Assembly (NCBI RefSeq): GCF_013377535.1 | Contig: NZ_JABCJE010000004.1 | Coordinates: 1-64,000 of the forward strand | From: Donghicola mangrovi | Lineage (GTDB): Bacteria; Pseudomonadota; Alphaproteobacteria; Rhodobacterales; Rhodobacteraceae | DNA: 64,000 nt | Direction: 5' to 3' | In this document: positions 52,317 through 61,110 of the stretch, piece after piece | Position numbering within the stretch: position 1 is the first letter of the stretch | How the letters are laid out: each line of letters starts with the position of its first letter | Made by a program: the position numbers and the translations under genes | The notes under the pieces: generated by a model | The model's input: the letters and a program-made list of their open reading frames with translations, nothing else | Told to the model about the DNA's origin: nothing | Database searches by the model: none

Positions 52317-53228
52317 TCAGAGCATTTCTTTGGCTTGGGTGCGGGCCTCTTCCAGCAGGCGCGATGCTTCGGAGCCTTGGATGCGCTGGATGTCGTCCTG
52401 ATATTTCAGGAGCGCGCCGAGGGTGTCCGAGATGACCTCGGGGGTCAGGGCGATCACGTCAAGCGCAAGAAGGCACTTCGCCCAGTCGATGGTTTCGGCC
52501 ACGCCCGGCTTCTTGAACACGTCTTCGGTGCGTAAGGATTGGACGAAGGCGATGACCTCTTTGGAGAGTTGCAGCGAGGCTTCGGGGACGCGGGCCTGCA
52601 GGATATCGAGTTCGCGCTGCACATCGGGGTAATCGACCCAATGATAAAGGCAACGGCGTTTGAGGGCGTCGTGGACCTCTCGGGTGCGGTTGGAGGTCAG
52701 GATGACGATCGGGGGTTCGGGGGCTTTGATCGTGCCCAGTTCGGGGATCGTGACCTGAAAATCGGAAAGGGCTTCGAGGAGGAAAGCCTCGAACGGTTCG
52801 TCCGTGCGGTCGAGTTCGTCAATCAGCAGGACCGGCGCGCCGCTGGCGTGGGGGCGCATGGCCTGCAGGAGCGGGCGTTCGATCAGGAAATCGGGACCAA
52901 AGAGTTCCTCTTGCAGCCCTTCGCGGGTCGAGGCACCGGTGGCCTCGGCGGTGCGGATGGCGATCATCTGCGCGGGGAAGTTCCAGTCATAGACCGCGCT
53001 CGAGGCATCGAGCCCCTCGTAGCATTGCAGGCGGATCAGGGGGCGGCCCAAGGCGCGGGCCAGTGTCTTGGCGATCTCGGTCTTGCCGGTGCCCGCCTCG
53101 CCTTCCAGAAACAGGGGACGACCCAGCTTGAGCGACAAAAACACAACCGTCGCCAGAGCGCGGCCACACACATAATCCTCGCGCGCGAGCAAATCCTGCA
53201 CCGCGTCGATACTGCCTGGTAATCCCAT
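52317..53228 (-). CDS. MoxR-type AAA+ ATPase, CoxD-like paralogue
   Basis: A 303-residue AAA+ ATPase of the MoxR/CoxD group with Walker A LEGEAGTGKTEIAK (about 41-54), Walker B VLLIDELDRTDEPFEAFLLE (within 20 residues) and ILTSNRTREVHDALKRRC. It has the extended CYEGLDASSAVYDWNFPAQM stretch shared with CoxD. GGGAGGA precedes the start. It is transcribed first, followed by an interspersed element and the VWA partner. The target enzyme is unknown. Confidence 0.9.
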   Translation of the reverse strand: MGLPGSIDAVQDLLAREDYVCGRALATVVFLSLKLGRPLFLEGEAGTGKTEIAKTLARALGRPLIRLQCYEGLDASSAVYDWNFPAQMIAIRTAEATGASTREGLQEELFGPDFLIERPLLQAMRPHASGAPVLLIDELDRTDEPFEAFLLEALSDFQVTIPELGTIKAPEPPIVILTSNRTREVHDALKRRCLYHWVDYPDVQRELDILQARVPEASLQLSKEVIAFVQSLRTEDVFKKPGVAETIDWAKCLLALDVIALTPEVISDTLGALLKYQDDIQRIQGSEASRLLEEARTQAKEML

Positions 53229-53549
53229 CGATGTCCTCCCTCACCGATGCCATTGCTGCACGGGACACAGCACCGGTCAAGCCTGCTTTTTCGGGACTTT
53301 AGTGGCGGGGACTATTGCAAATCGGGAAACAGTAGGCACATAAAAATGCGAAACACCCAAAGGTATTGGCCTTACGGCCTTTTGGGGTTGGTCATATCAT
53401 TAACGCCGCATTTACTGGGCCTAACGGACATTAACCCTACACTTTATTTGTAAGTCAGCCTTTGAAATTACCTTCGATTTTCGCAATTCCGCCTCATTCC
53501 CCGGATACCTCGACCGTTAACAGTAACCACCAAGGCCCAGGAGAGCGCG
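53229..53549. other. 321-bp intergenic region
   Basis: The divergent promoter region of the AAA+ gene (minus) and the gene at 53550 (plus). It is AT-richer than its surroundings and holds one short ORF (53346-53453). GGCCTTACGGCC near 53368 is a small palindrome. No tRNA, known riboswitch or operator was recognised. Confidence 0.5.
53346..53453 (+). CDS. Possible 35-residue membrane peptide
   Basis: ATG at 53346 with a weak AGG site nine bases before it. The product has a polar start (MRNTQRYW), a hydrophobic stretch (GLLGLVISLTPHLLGL) that could span or lie on the membrane, and the end DINPTLYL. Nothing beyond composition supports it, and it may be a chance ORF. Confidence 0.25.
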   Translation: MRNTQRYWPYGLLGLVISLTPHLLGLTDINPTLYL

Positions 53550-54509
53550 ATGCAAGACACGGCGAATGCATTTGACGATTCAATGCTCGACCTGTCCGAT
53601 GACGAATGGCTGGAACGGCTGTCGCAAATCGGTGAGGAACATGGATATTTCCAGCCTCTCGGCGACCAGCATTGCGCTGTCTTCATCGACCAGAAACCGC
53701 AACTTCTGGTGACATTCGAAACCCTGACAAGTGCGCAAACCTCGACCGATCTGGGTCAGCCCATGGGCTTTGATCTGGTGCGGGCGCTGGGGTGGTCGCA
53801 TCTGGCGCTGATCAGCGACGGTGACACATGGTTCCGCCGCGATCACGTCTACGGCTTCTTTGACCGGCTGATCGACGATGGCTTCTTCGAGGAATTCGAC
53901 AACGTCGTTTTCTATGGCAAGGGCAGCTGCGGCTATGCGGCGGCGGCCTATTCGGTGGCCTGCCCCGGCTCGACCGTGATCGCCATCCAGCCCCAAGCCA
54001 CGCTGGAACCCCGCCTGACCCATTGGGACGAACGGTTCCACCCGATCCGCATGACATCGTTCACCGACCGTTACGGCTTTGCCCCCGACATGCTCGAGGC
54101 CGCTGAGCGCGCCTTTGTCATCTACGATCCGGCAGACACGTTTGATTCGATGCACGCCGCGCTTTATCGCCGGCCGAACGTAACGCCCGTCCGCCTGCAC
54201 CACATGGGCGAGGATCTGGAGACTCACCTCGTCGAGATGCAGATCCTGTACCGGATGCTGGCAAAGGCGATGTCGCGCAAGCTGACCCCCGGCGCGATGT
54301 TCAAACTGCTGCGGGCCCGCCGCGAATATCTGGTCTATCTGCGCACCCTTGCGCTGAACCTGCGCCACCGCGACCGCCCCGCCTACGAGGCTCTGGTTCT
54401 GCGCAACATCACCCGCAGGATGCGTGCCCCCCGTCTGGCCCAACGCCTGCGCGAGTTGGAAGCAGAGGCCGAAAAGGGACGCCTGCACATCCCCGGTGAG
54501 CACGCCTAA
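53550..54509 (+). CDS. Conserved protein of unknown function
   Basis: A 319-residue soluble protein. The middle third has an alternating strand/helix pattern with a sharp turn FYGKGSCGYAAAAYS near residue 125, followed by STVIAIQPQATL. This resembles the nucleophile elbow of alpha/beta hydrolases, although a Lys replaces the usual small residue at -2. The C-terminus is strongly basic and helical. In related genomes the gene is often named phosphosulfate reductase, but no such motif is visible. It lies upstream of pyrC. Function unknown. Confidence 0.75.
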   Translation: MQDTANAFDDSMLDLSDDEWLERLSQIGEEHGYFQPLGDQHCAVFIDQKPQLLVTFETLTSAQTSTDLGQPMGFDLVRALGWSHLALISDGDTWFRRDHVYGFFDRLIDDGFFEEFDNVVFYGKGSCGYAAAAYSVACPGSTVIAIQPQATLEPRLTHWDERFHPIRMTSFTDRYGFAPDMLEAAERAFVIYDPADTFDSMHAALYRRPNVTPVRLHHMGEDLETHLVEMQILYRMLAKAMSRKLTPGAMFKLLRARREYLVYLRTLALNLRHRDRPAYEALVLRNITRRMRAPRLAQRLRELEAEAEKGRLHIPGEHA

Positions 54510-54558
54510 GCCTCTCTTGGGACTGGCGCAAAGCCGCATCTTGGGCTAAGGCCCGCAC

Positions 54559-55599
54559 ATGACCCAGAGCATCACGATCCGTCGCCCCGACGACTGGCAC
54601 CTGCACCTGCGCGATGGCGCTATGCTGCAGGGCATCGCACCCGAAAGCGCCCGCCACTTCGGTCGGGCGATCATCATGCCCAACCTCGTGCCCCCTGTGG
54701 TCACGGGCGCTCAGGCCGCCGCCTACCGCGAGCGGATCATGGCAGCGATCCCTGCGGGCGCGGATTTCAAACCGCTGATGACCTGCTACCTGACCGAGGA
54801 CACTGATGCCAATGATCTGGCGCAGGCCCACGCGGACGGCATCATCACCGCGGTCAAGCTCTACCCCGCCGGCGCGACCACCAACTCGGCCAGCGGCGTG
54901 ACCGACTTCGACAAAGTCCGCCCCGTTCTGGAAAAGATGGCCGAGATCGGCCTGCCCCTGTGCGTCCACGGCGAAGTCACCGACCCCGCCATCGACATCT
55001 TTGACCGCGAGGCCGTGTTCATCGACCGCGTTCTGGACCCGATCCGCAAGGCCACCCCCGGCCTGCGTGTGATCATGGAACACATCACCACCAAGAACGG
55101 CGTCGATTACGTGCGTTCGGGTGGCGATAACCTCGGCGCGACGATCACCACGCACCACCTGATCATCAATCGCAACCACATCCTCGTGGGCGGGATCAAG
55201 CCGCACTACTACTGCTTGCCCGTCGCCAAACGCGAAGAGCACCGCATCGCCCTGCGCGAAGCCGCCACCAGCGGCGAGGCCAGCTTCTTCCTTGGCACCG
55301 ACAGCGCGCCCCACGCGGACGCGGCCAAAGAATCCGCCTGCGGCTGCGCAGGCTGCTTCACGGCCACCAACACCATGTCCCTGCTGGCCCATGTCTTCGA
55401 AGAGGATGGCGCGCTGGACAAACTCGAAGCCTTCGCTTCGCTGAACGGTCCGGCCTTCTACGGCCTGAAACCCAACGACGCGACGCTTACCCTGACCAAA
55501 CAGGACGCCCCCGTCGAGTTCGCGGACAAAATCGTCACCGGCGCAGGCCCCGTCACCGTCTTCCAGCCCGGCTTCCCGGTCTTCTGGGCCGCCAGCTAA
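54559..55599 (+). CDS. pyrC: Dihydroorotase (class II)
   Basis: A 346-residue zinc amidohydrolase cyclising carbamoyl-aspartate to dihydroorotate in pyrimidine synthesis. The metal site begins with DWHLHLRDG, the carbamylated lysine is in [13 protein letters not shown], and the catalytic Asp is in FLGTDSAPH. Length matches E. coli PyrC (348 aa). It is followed by pyrE after a composite repeat. Confidence 0.97.
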   Translation: MTQSITIRRPDDWHLHLRDGAMLQGIAPESARHFGRAIIMPNLVPPVVTGAQAAAYRERIMAAIPAGADFKPLMTCYLTEDTDANDLAQAHADGIITAVKLYPAGATTNSASGVTDFDKVRPVLEKMAEIGLPLCVHGEVTDPAIDIFDREAVFIDRVLDPIRKATPGLRVIMEHITTKNGVDYVRSGGDNLGATITTHHLIINRNHILVGGIKPHYYCLPVAKREEHRIALREAATSGEASFFLGTDSAPHADAAKESACGCAGCFTATNTMSLLAHVFEEDGALDKLEAFASLNGPAFYGLKPNDATLTLTKQDAPVEFADKIVTGAGPVTVFQPGFPVFWAAS

Positions 55600-55664
55600 C
55601 TTCATCTTGGCGAAAATACCCTCGGGGGGAGGCGCGCGAGCGCCGGGGGGCAGACAGCCCCCCC
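55600..55664 (+). repeat. Composite interspersed element, copy C
   Basis: Immediately after the pyrC stop, CTTCATCTTGGCGAAAATAC plus C is followed by a G-run, an inner hairpin GGCGC-GCGA-GCGCC and the outer perfect hairpin GGGGGGC-AGACA-GCCCCCC (55645-55663). Its outer hairpin matches that of copy D except for one loop base. It separates pyrC from pyrE. Confidence 0.8.
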
Positions 55665-55689
55665 TCCGCAGCCACAAGGAACCACACCG

Positions 55690-56367
55690 ATGATCCCCAC
55701 CTCCTACCCCACCCGCGAAGAGATCGCCCGCCTGACCGCCCGCATGCTGCTCGAGATCAAGGCCGTCCACTTCAATGCGCGCGAGCCCTTTACTCTGGCG
55801 TCCGGCCTGCCCTCGCCGACCTATATCGACTGCCGCAAGCTGATCAGCTTCCCCCGCATCCGCTCGACCCTGATGGACTTCCTGACTGTCACCGTCATGC
55901 GCAACGCGGGGTTCGAGGCGTTCGACAACATCGCTGGCGGTGAAACCGCAGGCATCCCGTTCGCGGCTCTGGTCGCAGAACGCATGGCCCTGCCCATGAC
56001 CTACGTGCGCAAGAAGCCCAAGGGTTACGGCCGCAACGCCCGCATCGAGGGCGCCATGACCGAAGGCGAGCGCGTTCTGCTGGTCGAGGATCTGACCACC
56101 GACGGCGGCTCCAAGCTGTCGTTCGTGGATGCGATCCGTGAAACCGGCGCGACCTGCGGCCACACTGCGGTGATCTTCTACTACGGCATCTTCCCCGAGA
56201 CCGAGAAAACCCTCGGCGATCACGGGGTTGACCTGCACTACCTCTGCACATGGTGGGACGTTCTGGCCGAAGCCAAGGAAAGCGGCGCCTTTGACGAGGA
56301 AACCCTGACCGAGGTCGAGAAATTCCTGAACGCGCCCCGCGAATGGCAGGAAGCCAACAAGAAATGA
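55690..56367 (+). CDS. pyrE: Orotate phosphoribosyltransferase
   Basis: A 225-residue enzyme transferring phosphoribose from PRPP to orotate. The PRPP-binding motif [13 protein letters not shown] is clear, and [17 protein letters not shown] provides the catalytic Lys-rich loop. The N-terminal [18 protein letters not shown] matches the family. A terminator lies 38 bp after its stop. Proximity to pyrC suggests joint control, although a repeat element separates them. Confidence 0.96.
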   Translation: MIPTSYPTREEIARLTARMLLEIKAVHFNAREPFTLASGLPSPTYIDCRKLISFPRIRSTLMDFLTVTVMRNAGFEAFDNIAGGETAGIPFAALVAERMALPMTYVRKKPKGYGRNARIEGAMTEGERVLLVEDLTTDGGSKLSFVDAIRETGATCGHTAVIFYYGIFPETEKTLGDHGVDLHYLCTWWDVLAEAKESGAFDEETLTEVEKFLNAPREWQEANKK

Positions 56368-56405
56368 TTCCGCCGCGCCCCCGCGGCGCCAGGCAAAATC
56401 ACCGG

Positions 56406-56431
56406 ACCGGCGGACACCCGCCGGTCTTTTT
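56406..56431 (+). terminator. Rho-independent terminator of pyrE
   Basis: ACCGGCGG-ACAC-CCGCCGGT is a perfect 8-bp hairpin followed by CTTTTT. Confidence 0.92.
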
Positions 56432-56500
56432 CATTGCCCCTTAACGGTCCGCCCACCATTTGGCCCATAGGGACAGAAGCCCACCACATATGGTAGGGTT

Positions 56501-56532
56501 CTATTCACAACCTATCCACAGACTTATACAGT
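56501..56532. promoter_or_regulatory. DnaA-box-like triplet upstream of dnaB
   Basis: CTATTCACA (56501), CTATCCACA (56512) and TTATACAGT (56524) resemble the DnaA box TTATNCACA, with one, one and two mismatches. Their spacing is 11-12 bp, about one helical turn. They lie 59-90 bp before dnaB, so DnaA binding could tune helicase expression. No AT-rich unwinding region or further boxes point to an origin here. Confidence 0.45.
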
Positions 56533-56590
56533 TTGCCTGACAGGTCCGGCCTCGGCTATCACGGGGCCTCACTACCATTCGAGGATCCAG

Positions 56591-58072
56591 ATGAACGAGA
56601 TTGCAGCCATCAAAGCGCAAGTCGACGATTCCAAAGGCCTGCCCCACTCGATCGAGGCAGAGCAGCAGCTCCTTGGGGCGATCCTGACGAATAACGAGAT
56701 TTACGATCGGGTCGCGACCCTGATCAAACCCCACCACTTCCACGACCCCGTGCACGCCCGCATCTGGGAGGTCGCCGCCGCGCGCATCGCGAAAAACACC
56801 CTTGCCTCGCCCGTGACGCTGAAGGCGTTCATGGAGAACGACGAAGGGCTCAAGGAACTGGGGGGCGCCGCCTATCTGGCCCGTCTGGCGGGCAGCGCCG
56901 TGGCCGCCTATGCGGCCCGCGACTATGCGCAGATGATCTATGACATGGCGATCCGCCGCGAACTGATCACCTTGGGCGAAGAGATCAAAGGCAAAGCCTC
57001 GCGCGTTGAGGTCGAATCCGACCCCCGCCAGCAAATCACCGAGGCCGAGCAGAAGCTCTATAAACTTGGCGAACAGGGCAAATCGGAAACCGGCTTCCAG
57101 TCCTTCCTGCGCGCCGTGACCGAGGCTGTGAACACCGCGAACATTGCCTACCAGCGCGAAGGTCAGCTGGCCGGTATCTCGACCGGTCTGATCGATCTGG
57201 ACGGCAAAATGGGCGGTCTGCACAAATCGGACCTTATCATTCTGGCGGGTCGTCCCTCGATGGGGAAAACCTCGCTCGCGACGAACATCGCGTTCAACGT
57301 GGCCAAAGCGTTCCGCCGCGGCACCCGCCCCGACGGGACCGAAGGCACCTTGGATGGCGGCGTTGTGGGCTTCTTCAGCCTCGAAATGAGCGCCGACCAG
57401 CTGGCGGGCCGTATTCTGGCCGAAGCGTCGGAAATCAGCTCTCACAAAATCCGTCAGGGTGACTTTACCGAAGAAGAGTTCCGCCGGTTCGTCGAGGCCG
57501 CAAAAAGCCTCGAATCCTGCCCGCTGTTCATCGACGACACCCCCGCGCTGCCCATTTCACAGGTCGCCGCCCGTGCCCGCCGCCTGAAGCGGACCCACGG
57601 TCTGGACGTGCTGATGGTCGACTATTTGCAGCTTCTGCGCGGCTCGCAGTCGGAAAACCGCGTGAACGAAATCTCGGAGATCACGCAGGGCCTCAAGGCA
57701 ATCGCCAAAGAACTCCAGATCCCTGTGATCGCCCTGTCGCAGCTGTCGCGTCAGGTGGAAAACCGCGAAGATAAACGCCCGCAGCTGTCGGACCTTCGTG
57801 AATCGGGCTCAATCGAACAGGACGCCGACGTGGTGATGTTCGTGTTCCGCGAGGAATACTACAAAGAACGTGAGAAACCCGGTGAACACGATCTGGAACG
57901 CTTGCAGGTCTGGCAAGAAGAGATGGAGCGCCTGCACGGCAAGGCCGAAGTCATTCTGGGCAAGCAGCGTCACGGTCCCATCGGCACGGTCGAGCTGTCC
58001 TTCGAAAGCCAGTTCACCCGCTTTGGCAACCTTGTGAAGCCGTGGCAGCAGAACCAGCAGGCCGATTACTGA
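56591..58072 (+). CDS. dnaB: Replicative DNA helicase
   Basis: A 493-residue hexameric 5'-3' helicase of the replication fork. The N-terminal DnaB domain starts at PHSIEAEQQLLGAIL. The RecA-like C-terminal domain has Walker A AGRPSMGKTS, Walker B VLMVDYLQLL and the arginine-finger region SQLSRQVENR. Length is normal and no intein is present. DnaA-box-like sites lie upstream. Confidence 0.97.
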   Translation: MNEIAAIKAQVDDSKGLPHSIEAEQQLLGAILTNNEIYDRVATLIKPHHFHDPVHARIWEVAAARIAKNTLASPVTLKAFMENDEGLKELGGAAYLARLAGSAVAAYAARDYAQMIYDMAIRRELITLGEEIKGKASRVEVESDPRQQITEAEQKLYKLGEQGKSETGFQSFLRAVTEAVNTANIAYQREGQLAGISTGLIDLDGKMGGLHKSDLIILAGRPSMGKTSLATNIAFNVAKAFRRGTRPDGTEGTLDGGVVGFFSLEMSADQLAGRILAEASEISSHKIRQGDFTEEEFRRFVEAAKSLESCPLFIDDTPALPISQVAARARRLKRTHGLDVLMVDYLQLLRGSQSENRVNEISEITQGLKAIAKELQIPVIALSQLSRQVENREDKRPQLSDLRESGSIEQDADVVMFVFREEYYKEREKPGEHDLERLQVWQEEMERLHGKAEVILGKQRHGPIGTVELSFESQFTRFGNLVKPWQQNQQADY

Positions 58073-58147
58073 TCGCCACACATCTTTGTGGCAGGGGTAA
58101 CCCGCGATTTCACTTGACCCTACGGGGCGTCATGGCATCTAGGCGCT

Positions 58148-59188
58148 ATGGCACGCTCTGTACTGAAAATTGATCTCGACGCCCTAGTGGCGAACTGGCG
58201 CGATCTGGCGACCGCTTCTGGCAAGGCCGAAGCGGGCGCAGTGGTCAAAGCCGACGCATATGGGTTGGGGGCCGGTCCGGTCGCCGCCCGTCTGGCCCGC
58301 GAAGGCGTGAAGCGCTTCTTTGTGGCCATCGCCGAAGAAGGCATCGCTGTCCGTCAGGCCGTTGGGCCGGACGCCTTGATCCACGTTTTCGGCGGCCACA
58401 TGGCGGGTGACGCAGCAGTCCTGCGCGAGAACGCCCTGATCCCCATGCTGAACTCGGCCGAGCAGTGGCAACGTCACCAGAGCGAATGCCCCAACCTGCC
58501 CTTTGGCATCCAGCTGGACACCGGCATGAACCGTCTGGGCCTCGAGCCGGCCGACTGGGCCGCTGTCCGCGATGCCGTTCTGGCCGCGAAACCTGCGCTG
58601 ATCATGAGCCACCTCGCCTGCGCGGACGAGCCGGATCACGCCATGAACAGCCAGCAGCTGGCCGCCTTCCGCCGGATGACCGATGGCATTGACGTGCCCC
58701 GTTCGCTGTCGGCCACCGGTGGCATCCTGCTGGGCCCCGACTATCATTTCGACGTGACCCGCCCCGGTATCGGCATGTATGGCTGCGATCCCTTCATGCA
58801 GGGACGCACCGTGACGCAGCTGTCGATCCCCGTGATACAGACCCGCGATGTCGCCGTGGGCGAGAGCGTCGGTTATGGCAATTCGTGGATCGCCGAGCGC
58901 CCCACCCGCGTGGCGACCATCGCGGCCGGTTACGCCGACGGCATCATTCGCGCCCAATCGGGCAAGGGCCAGATGTGGGCGGGCGATGTGCCGTGCAACA
59001 TCCTTGGCCGCGTGTCGATGGACCTGATCGGGATCGACATCACCGATCTGGACCACACCCCTGCCTCTGTTGACCTGCTGGGGGCGCATCAGAACGCCGA
59101 CGCCGTCGCCAAGTTCGCGGGCACCATCGGCTATGAAATTCTGACCTCGCTCGGGGCGCGGTACGCACGGGAATATATCGGCGCATGA
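58148..59188 (+). CDS. alr: Alanine racemase
   Basis: A 346-residue PLP enzyme making D-alanine for peptidoglycan. The PLP lysine is Lys34 in VVKADAYGLG, and the C-terminal beta domain has VGYGNSW and RVSMDLIGIDI, which line the active site. It is shorter than E. coli Alr by a few residues. Its stop overlaps the next start (ATGA). Confidence 0.95.
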   Translation: MARSVLKIDLDALVANWRDLATASGKAEAGAVVKADAYGLGAGPVAARLAREGVKRFFVAIAEEGIAVRQAVGPDALIHVFGGHMAGDAAVLRENALIPMLNSAEQWQRHQSECPNLPFGIQLDTGMNRLGLEPADWAAVRDAVLAAKPALIMSHLACADEPDHAMNSQQLAAFRRMTDGIDVPRSLSATGGILLGPDYHFDVTRPGIGMYGCDPFMQGRTVTQLSIPVIQTRDVAVGESVGYGNSWIAERPTRVATIAAGYADGIIRAQSGKGQMWAGDVPCNILGRVSMDLIGIDITDLDHTPASVDLLGAHQNADAVAKFAGTIGYEILTSLGARYAREYIGA

Positions 59189-59961
59189 CCCGCTTTCTGG
59201 CATCTGTCGGCCGCACGGTACTGTCCGCGCTGGCCATGGTCGGCTCGGTCGCGCTGTTCGCGCTGGAAACCGTCAGCCACCTGCTGCGCCCGCCGTTCTA
59301 CTGGCGCGAGTTCTGGCAGGCGCTGATCCAGATCGGCTGGCTGTCCTTGCCCGTGGTTGGCCTGACAGCGTTCTTCACCGGCGGTGCGCTGGCCCTGCAA
59401 ATCTTTGCGGGCGGCTCACGTTACGGGGCCGAAGCAGTGGTGCCGTCCATCGTAGCCATCGGTATGGTGCGCGAACTGGGCCCTGTGCTGGGGGGCCTGA
59501 TGGTGGCTGCCCGCGTGGCCAGCTCGATCGCGGCTGAAATCGGCACCATGAAAGTGACCGAGCAGATCGACGCTCTGGTCACCCTGTCCACCAACCCGAT
59601 GAAGTACCTGACCCTGCCCCGCGTTCTGGCGGCCACTTTGGCCGTGCCGGTTCTGGTGGCGGTCGGTGATTCCGTCGGCATCTTTGGTGGCTACTTGGTT
59701 GGTGTGAACCGTCTGGGCTTCAATGGCGCGGTTTACCTGAAGAACACCGTCGATTTCCTAGAGCAGTGGGACGTGGTCAGCGGCCTGTTCAAGGGCGCGG
59801 CGTTCGGCTTTATCGTGGCGACCATGGGCTGCTATCACGGCATGAATTCGGGCCGCGGGGCCCAAGGCGTAGGCCGTGCCACCAAATCGGCCGTGGTCTC
59901 TGCCTCGGTTCTGATTTTCGCCGCTAACTACATCCTGACAGAACTGTTTTTCGCCGCATGA
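59185..59961 (+). CDS. mlaE: MlaE-type ABC transporter permease
   Basis: A 258-residue membrane protein of the MlaE/YrbE family with five to six helices. Family motifs are ELGPVLGGLMVAARVASSIAA-type (within residues ~97-118) and EQIDALVTLSTNPMKYL. In proteobacteria it moves phospholipids between membranes to keep outer-membrane asymmetry. It overlaps alr and the ATPase gene by ATGA each. An MlaD substrate-binding partner is not seen nearby. Confidence 0.92.
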   Translation: MTRFLASVGRTVLSALAMVGSVALFALETVSHLLRPPFYWREFWQALIQIGWLSLPVVGLTAFFTGGALALQIFAGGSRYGAEAVVPSIVAIGMVRELGPVLGGLMVAARVASSIAAEIGTMKVTEQIDALVTLSTNPMKYLTLPRVLAATLAVPVLVAVGDSVGIFGGYLVGVNRLGFNGAVYLKNTVDFLEQWDVVSGLFKGAAFGFIVATMGCYHGMNSGRGAQGVGRATKSAVVSASVLIFAANYILTELFFAA

Positions 59962-60704
59962 TCGAGCTTCGTGATATCCACAAAACCTTCGGGTCGAACC
60001 ACGTGCTGCGGGGCGTCAACCTGACTGTTCCCAAGGGCAGTTCGATGGTCATCATCGGCGGCTCGGGCACCGGCAAATCGGTGACGCTGAAATGCATTCT
60101 GGGTCTGGTCACCCCTGATCAGGGCCAGATCTTTGTCTCTGGCCAGAATGTCGAGGACGTGAGCCGCGATCCTTTCCTTGCCCGTTTCGGGATGCTGTTT
60201 CAGGGCGCCGCCCTGTTCGACAGTTTGCCCGTTTGGCAGAACGTCGCCTTTCGCCTGATGCGCGGCGCGCTCAAACGCCCCAAGGCTGAGGCCCGCGAAA
60301 TCGCCATCGAAAAGCTGCGCCGCGTGGGCCTGAAGCCCGAAGTGGCGGACAAGTTCCCCGCCGAACTGTCGGGCGGCATGCAAAAGCGCGTGGGTCTGGC
60401 CCGCGCGATCGCCGCCGACCCCGAGATCATCTTCTTTGACGAGCCGACCACGGGCCTTGATCCGATCATGTCCGGCGTCATCAACGACCTGATCCGAGAA
60501 ATCGTGACCGAGATGGGTGCCACCGCGCTGACCATCACCCACGACATGACCAGTGTGCGGGCGATTGCCGACAATGTTGCAATGCTCCACGATGGAGTTG
60601 TGAAATGGACAGGACCCGTTAACGATATGGATACGTCGGGTGATCCATACGTGGATCAGTTCATTCATGGCCGTGCCGAGGGCCCGATCGCAGCGGTACG
60701 ATAA
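59958..60704 (+). CDS. mlaF: MlaF-type ABC transporter ATPase
   Basis: A 248-residue ATP-binding subunit. Walker A is GGSGTGKS (34-41), the signature is LSGGMQKRVGLARAIA and Walker B is IIFFDEPTTGLDP. It pairs with the permease overlapping it upstream. Gene order permease-ATPase is reversed relative to E. coli mlaFE. Confidence 0.94.
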   Translation: MIELRDIHKTFGSNHVLRGVNLTVPKGSSMVIIGGSGTGKSVTLKCILGLVTPDQGQIFVSGQNVEDVSRDPFLARFGMLFQGAALFDSLPVWQNVAFRLMRGALKRPKAEAREIAIEKLRRVGLKPEVADKFPAELSGGMQKRVGLARAIAADPEIIFFDEPTTGLDPIMSGVINDLIREIVTEMGATALTITHDMTSVRAIADNVAMLHDGVVKWTGPVNDMDTSGDPYVDQFIHGRAEGPIAAVR

Positions 60705-60720
60705 TTTCGCAGGAGGGCGC

Positions 60721-61110
60721 ATGTTTCTAGAGCCCAGTTATCCAGTTCTTATTTTCTTTGCCCTGCGCAACGGGCTCTATCTGGCGGGTCTTTTGCCCAT
60801 CGCACTGGCCAAGGCAATTGTCTGCCGCAGCCCTGCCCGCCTCTGGGCCATTGCGGCCCTGATCGTCTGTCTGGTCAGCGCTGTCGCCTATTACGTGGTG
60901 CCCGCGCTGGGCCTTTATACCGCGCCGATCGCGGTCTGGGCCTCTTCGGTCAAGACCTATGGCGGCGGGGTGATGCTGCCCCTCTTTGCCTCTTTGATGA
61001 TGCTGGCCTGCGGCACCGCGCGCGGATCGCGCTGGCCGTGGCTGGACTACCTGCATGGGGCGGGTTTCATCGTCTGGCTGGCCCTCTGGGCCTGGAGCAC
61101 ATGGAGCTGA
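60721..61110 (+). CDS. Small integral membrane protein
   Basis: A 129-residue protein with four predicted helices (about 8-27, 37-58, 66-80 and 86-104) and a further C-terminal one. AGGAGG precedes the ATG at 60721; an upstream in-frame start would lie inside mlaF and lacks such a site. It overlaps the PqiA-like gene by ten bases. It is probably part of the envelope transport operon; no family recognised. Confidence 0.78.
   Translation: MFLEPSYPVLIFFALRNGLYLAGLLPIALAKAIVCRSPARLWAIAALIVCLVSAVAYYVVPALGLYTAPIAVWASSVKTYGGGVMLPLFASLMMLACGTARGSRWPWLDYLHGAGFIVWLALWAWSTWS

Noticed and set aside
54409-56238. 609-codon open frame antisense to pyrC and pyrE
   Set aside because: The sense strand encodes two well-conserved enzymes. 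The antisense product shows no motif and crosses both genes and their spacer.
56501-56532. Replication origin at the DnaA-box-like cluster
   Set aside because: Only three imperfect boxes, no AT-rich unwinding element, and no origin-linked genes such as dnaA, gidA, parAB or hemE in the window.
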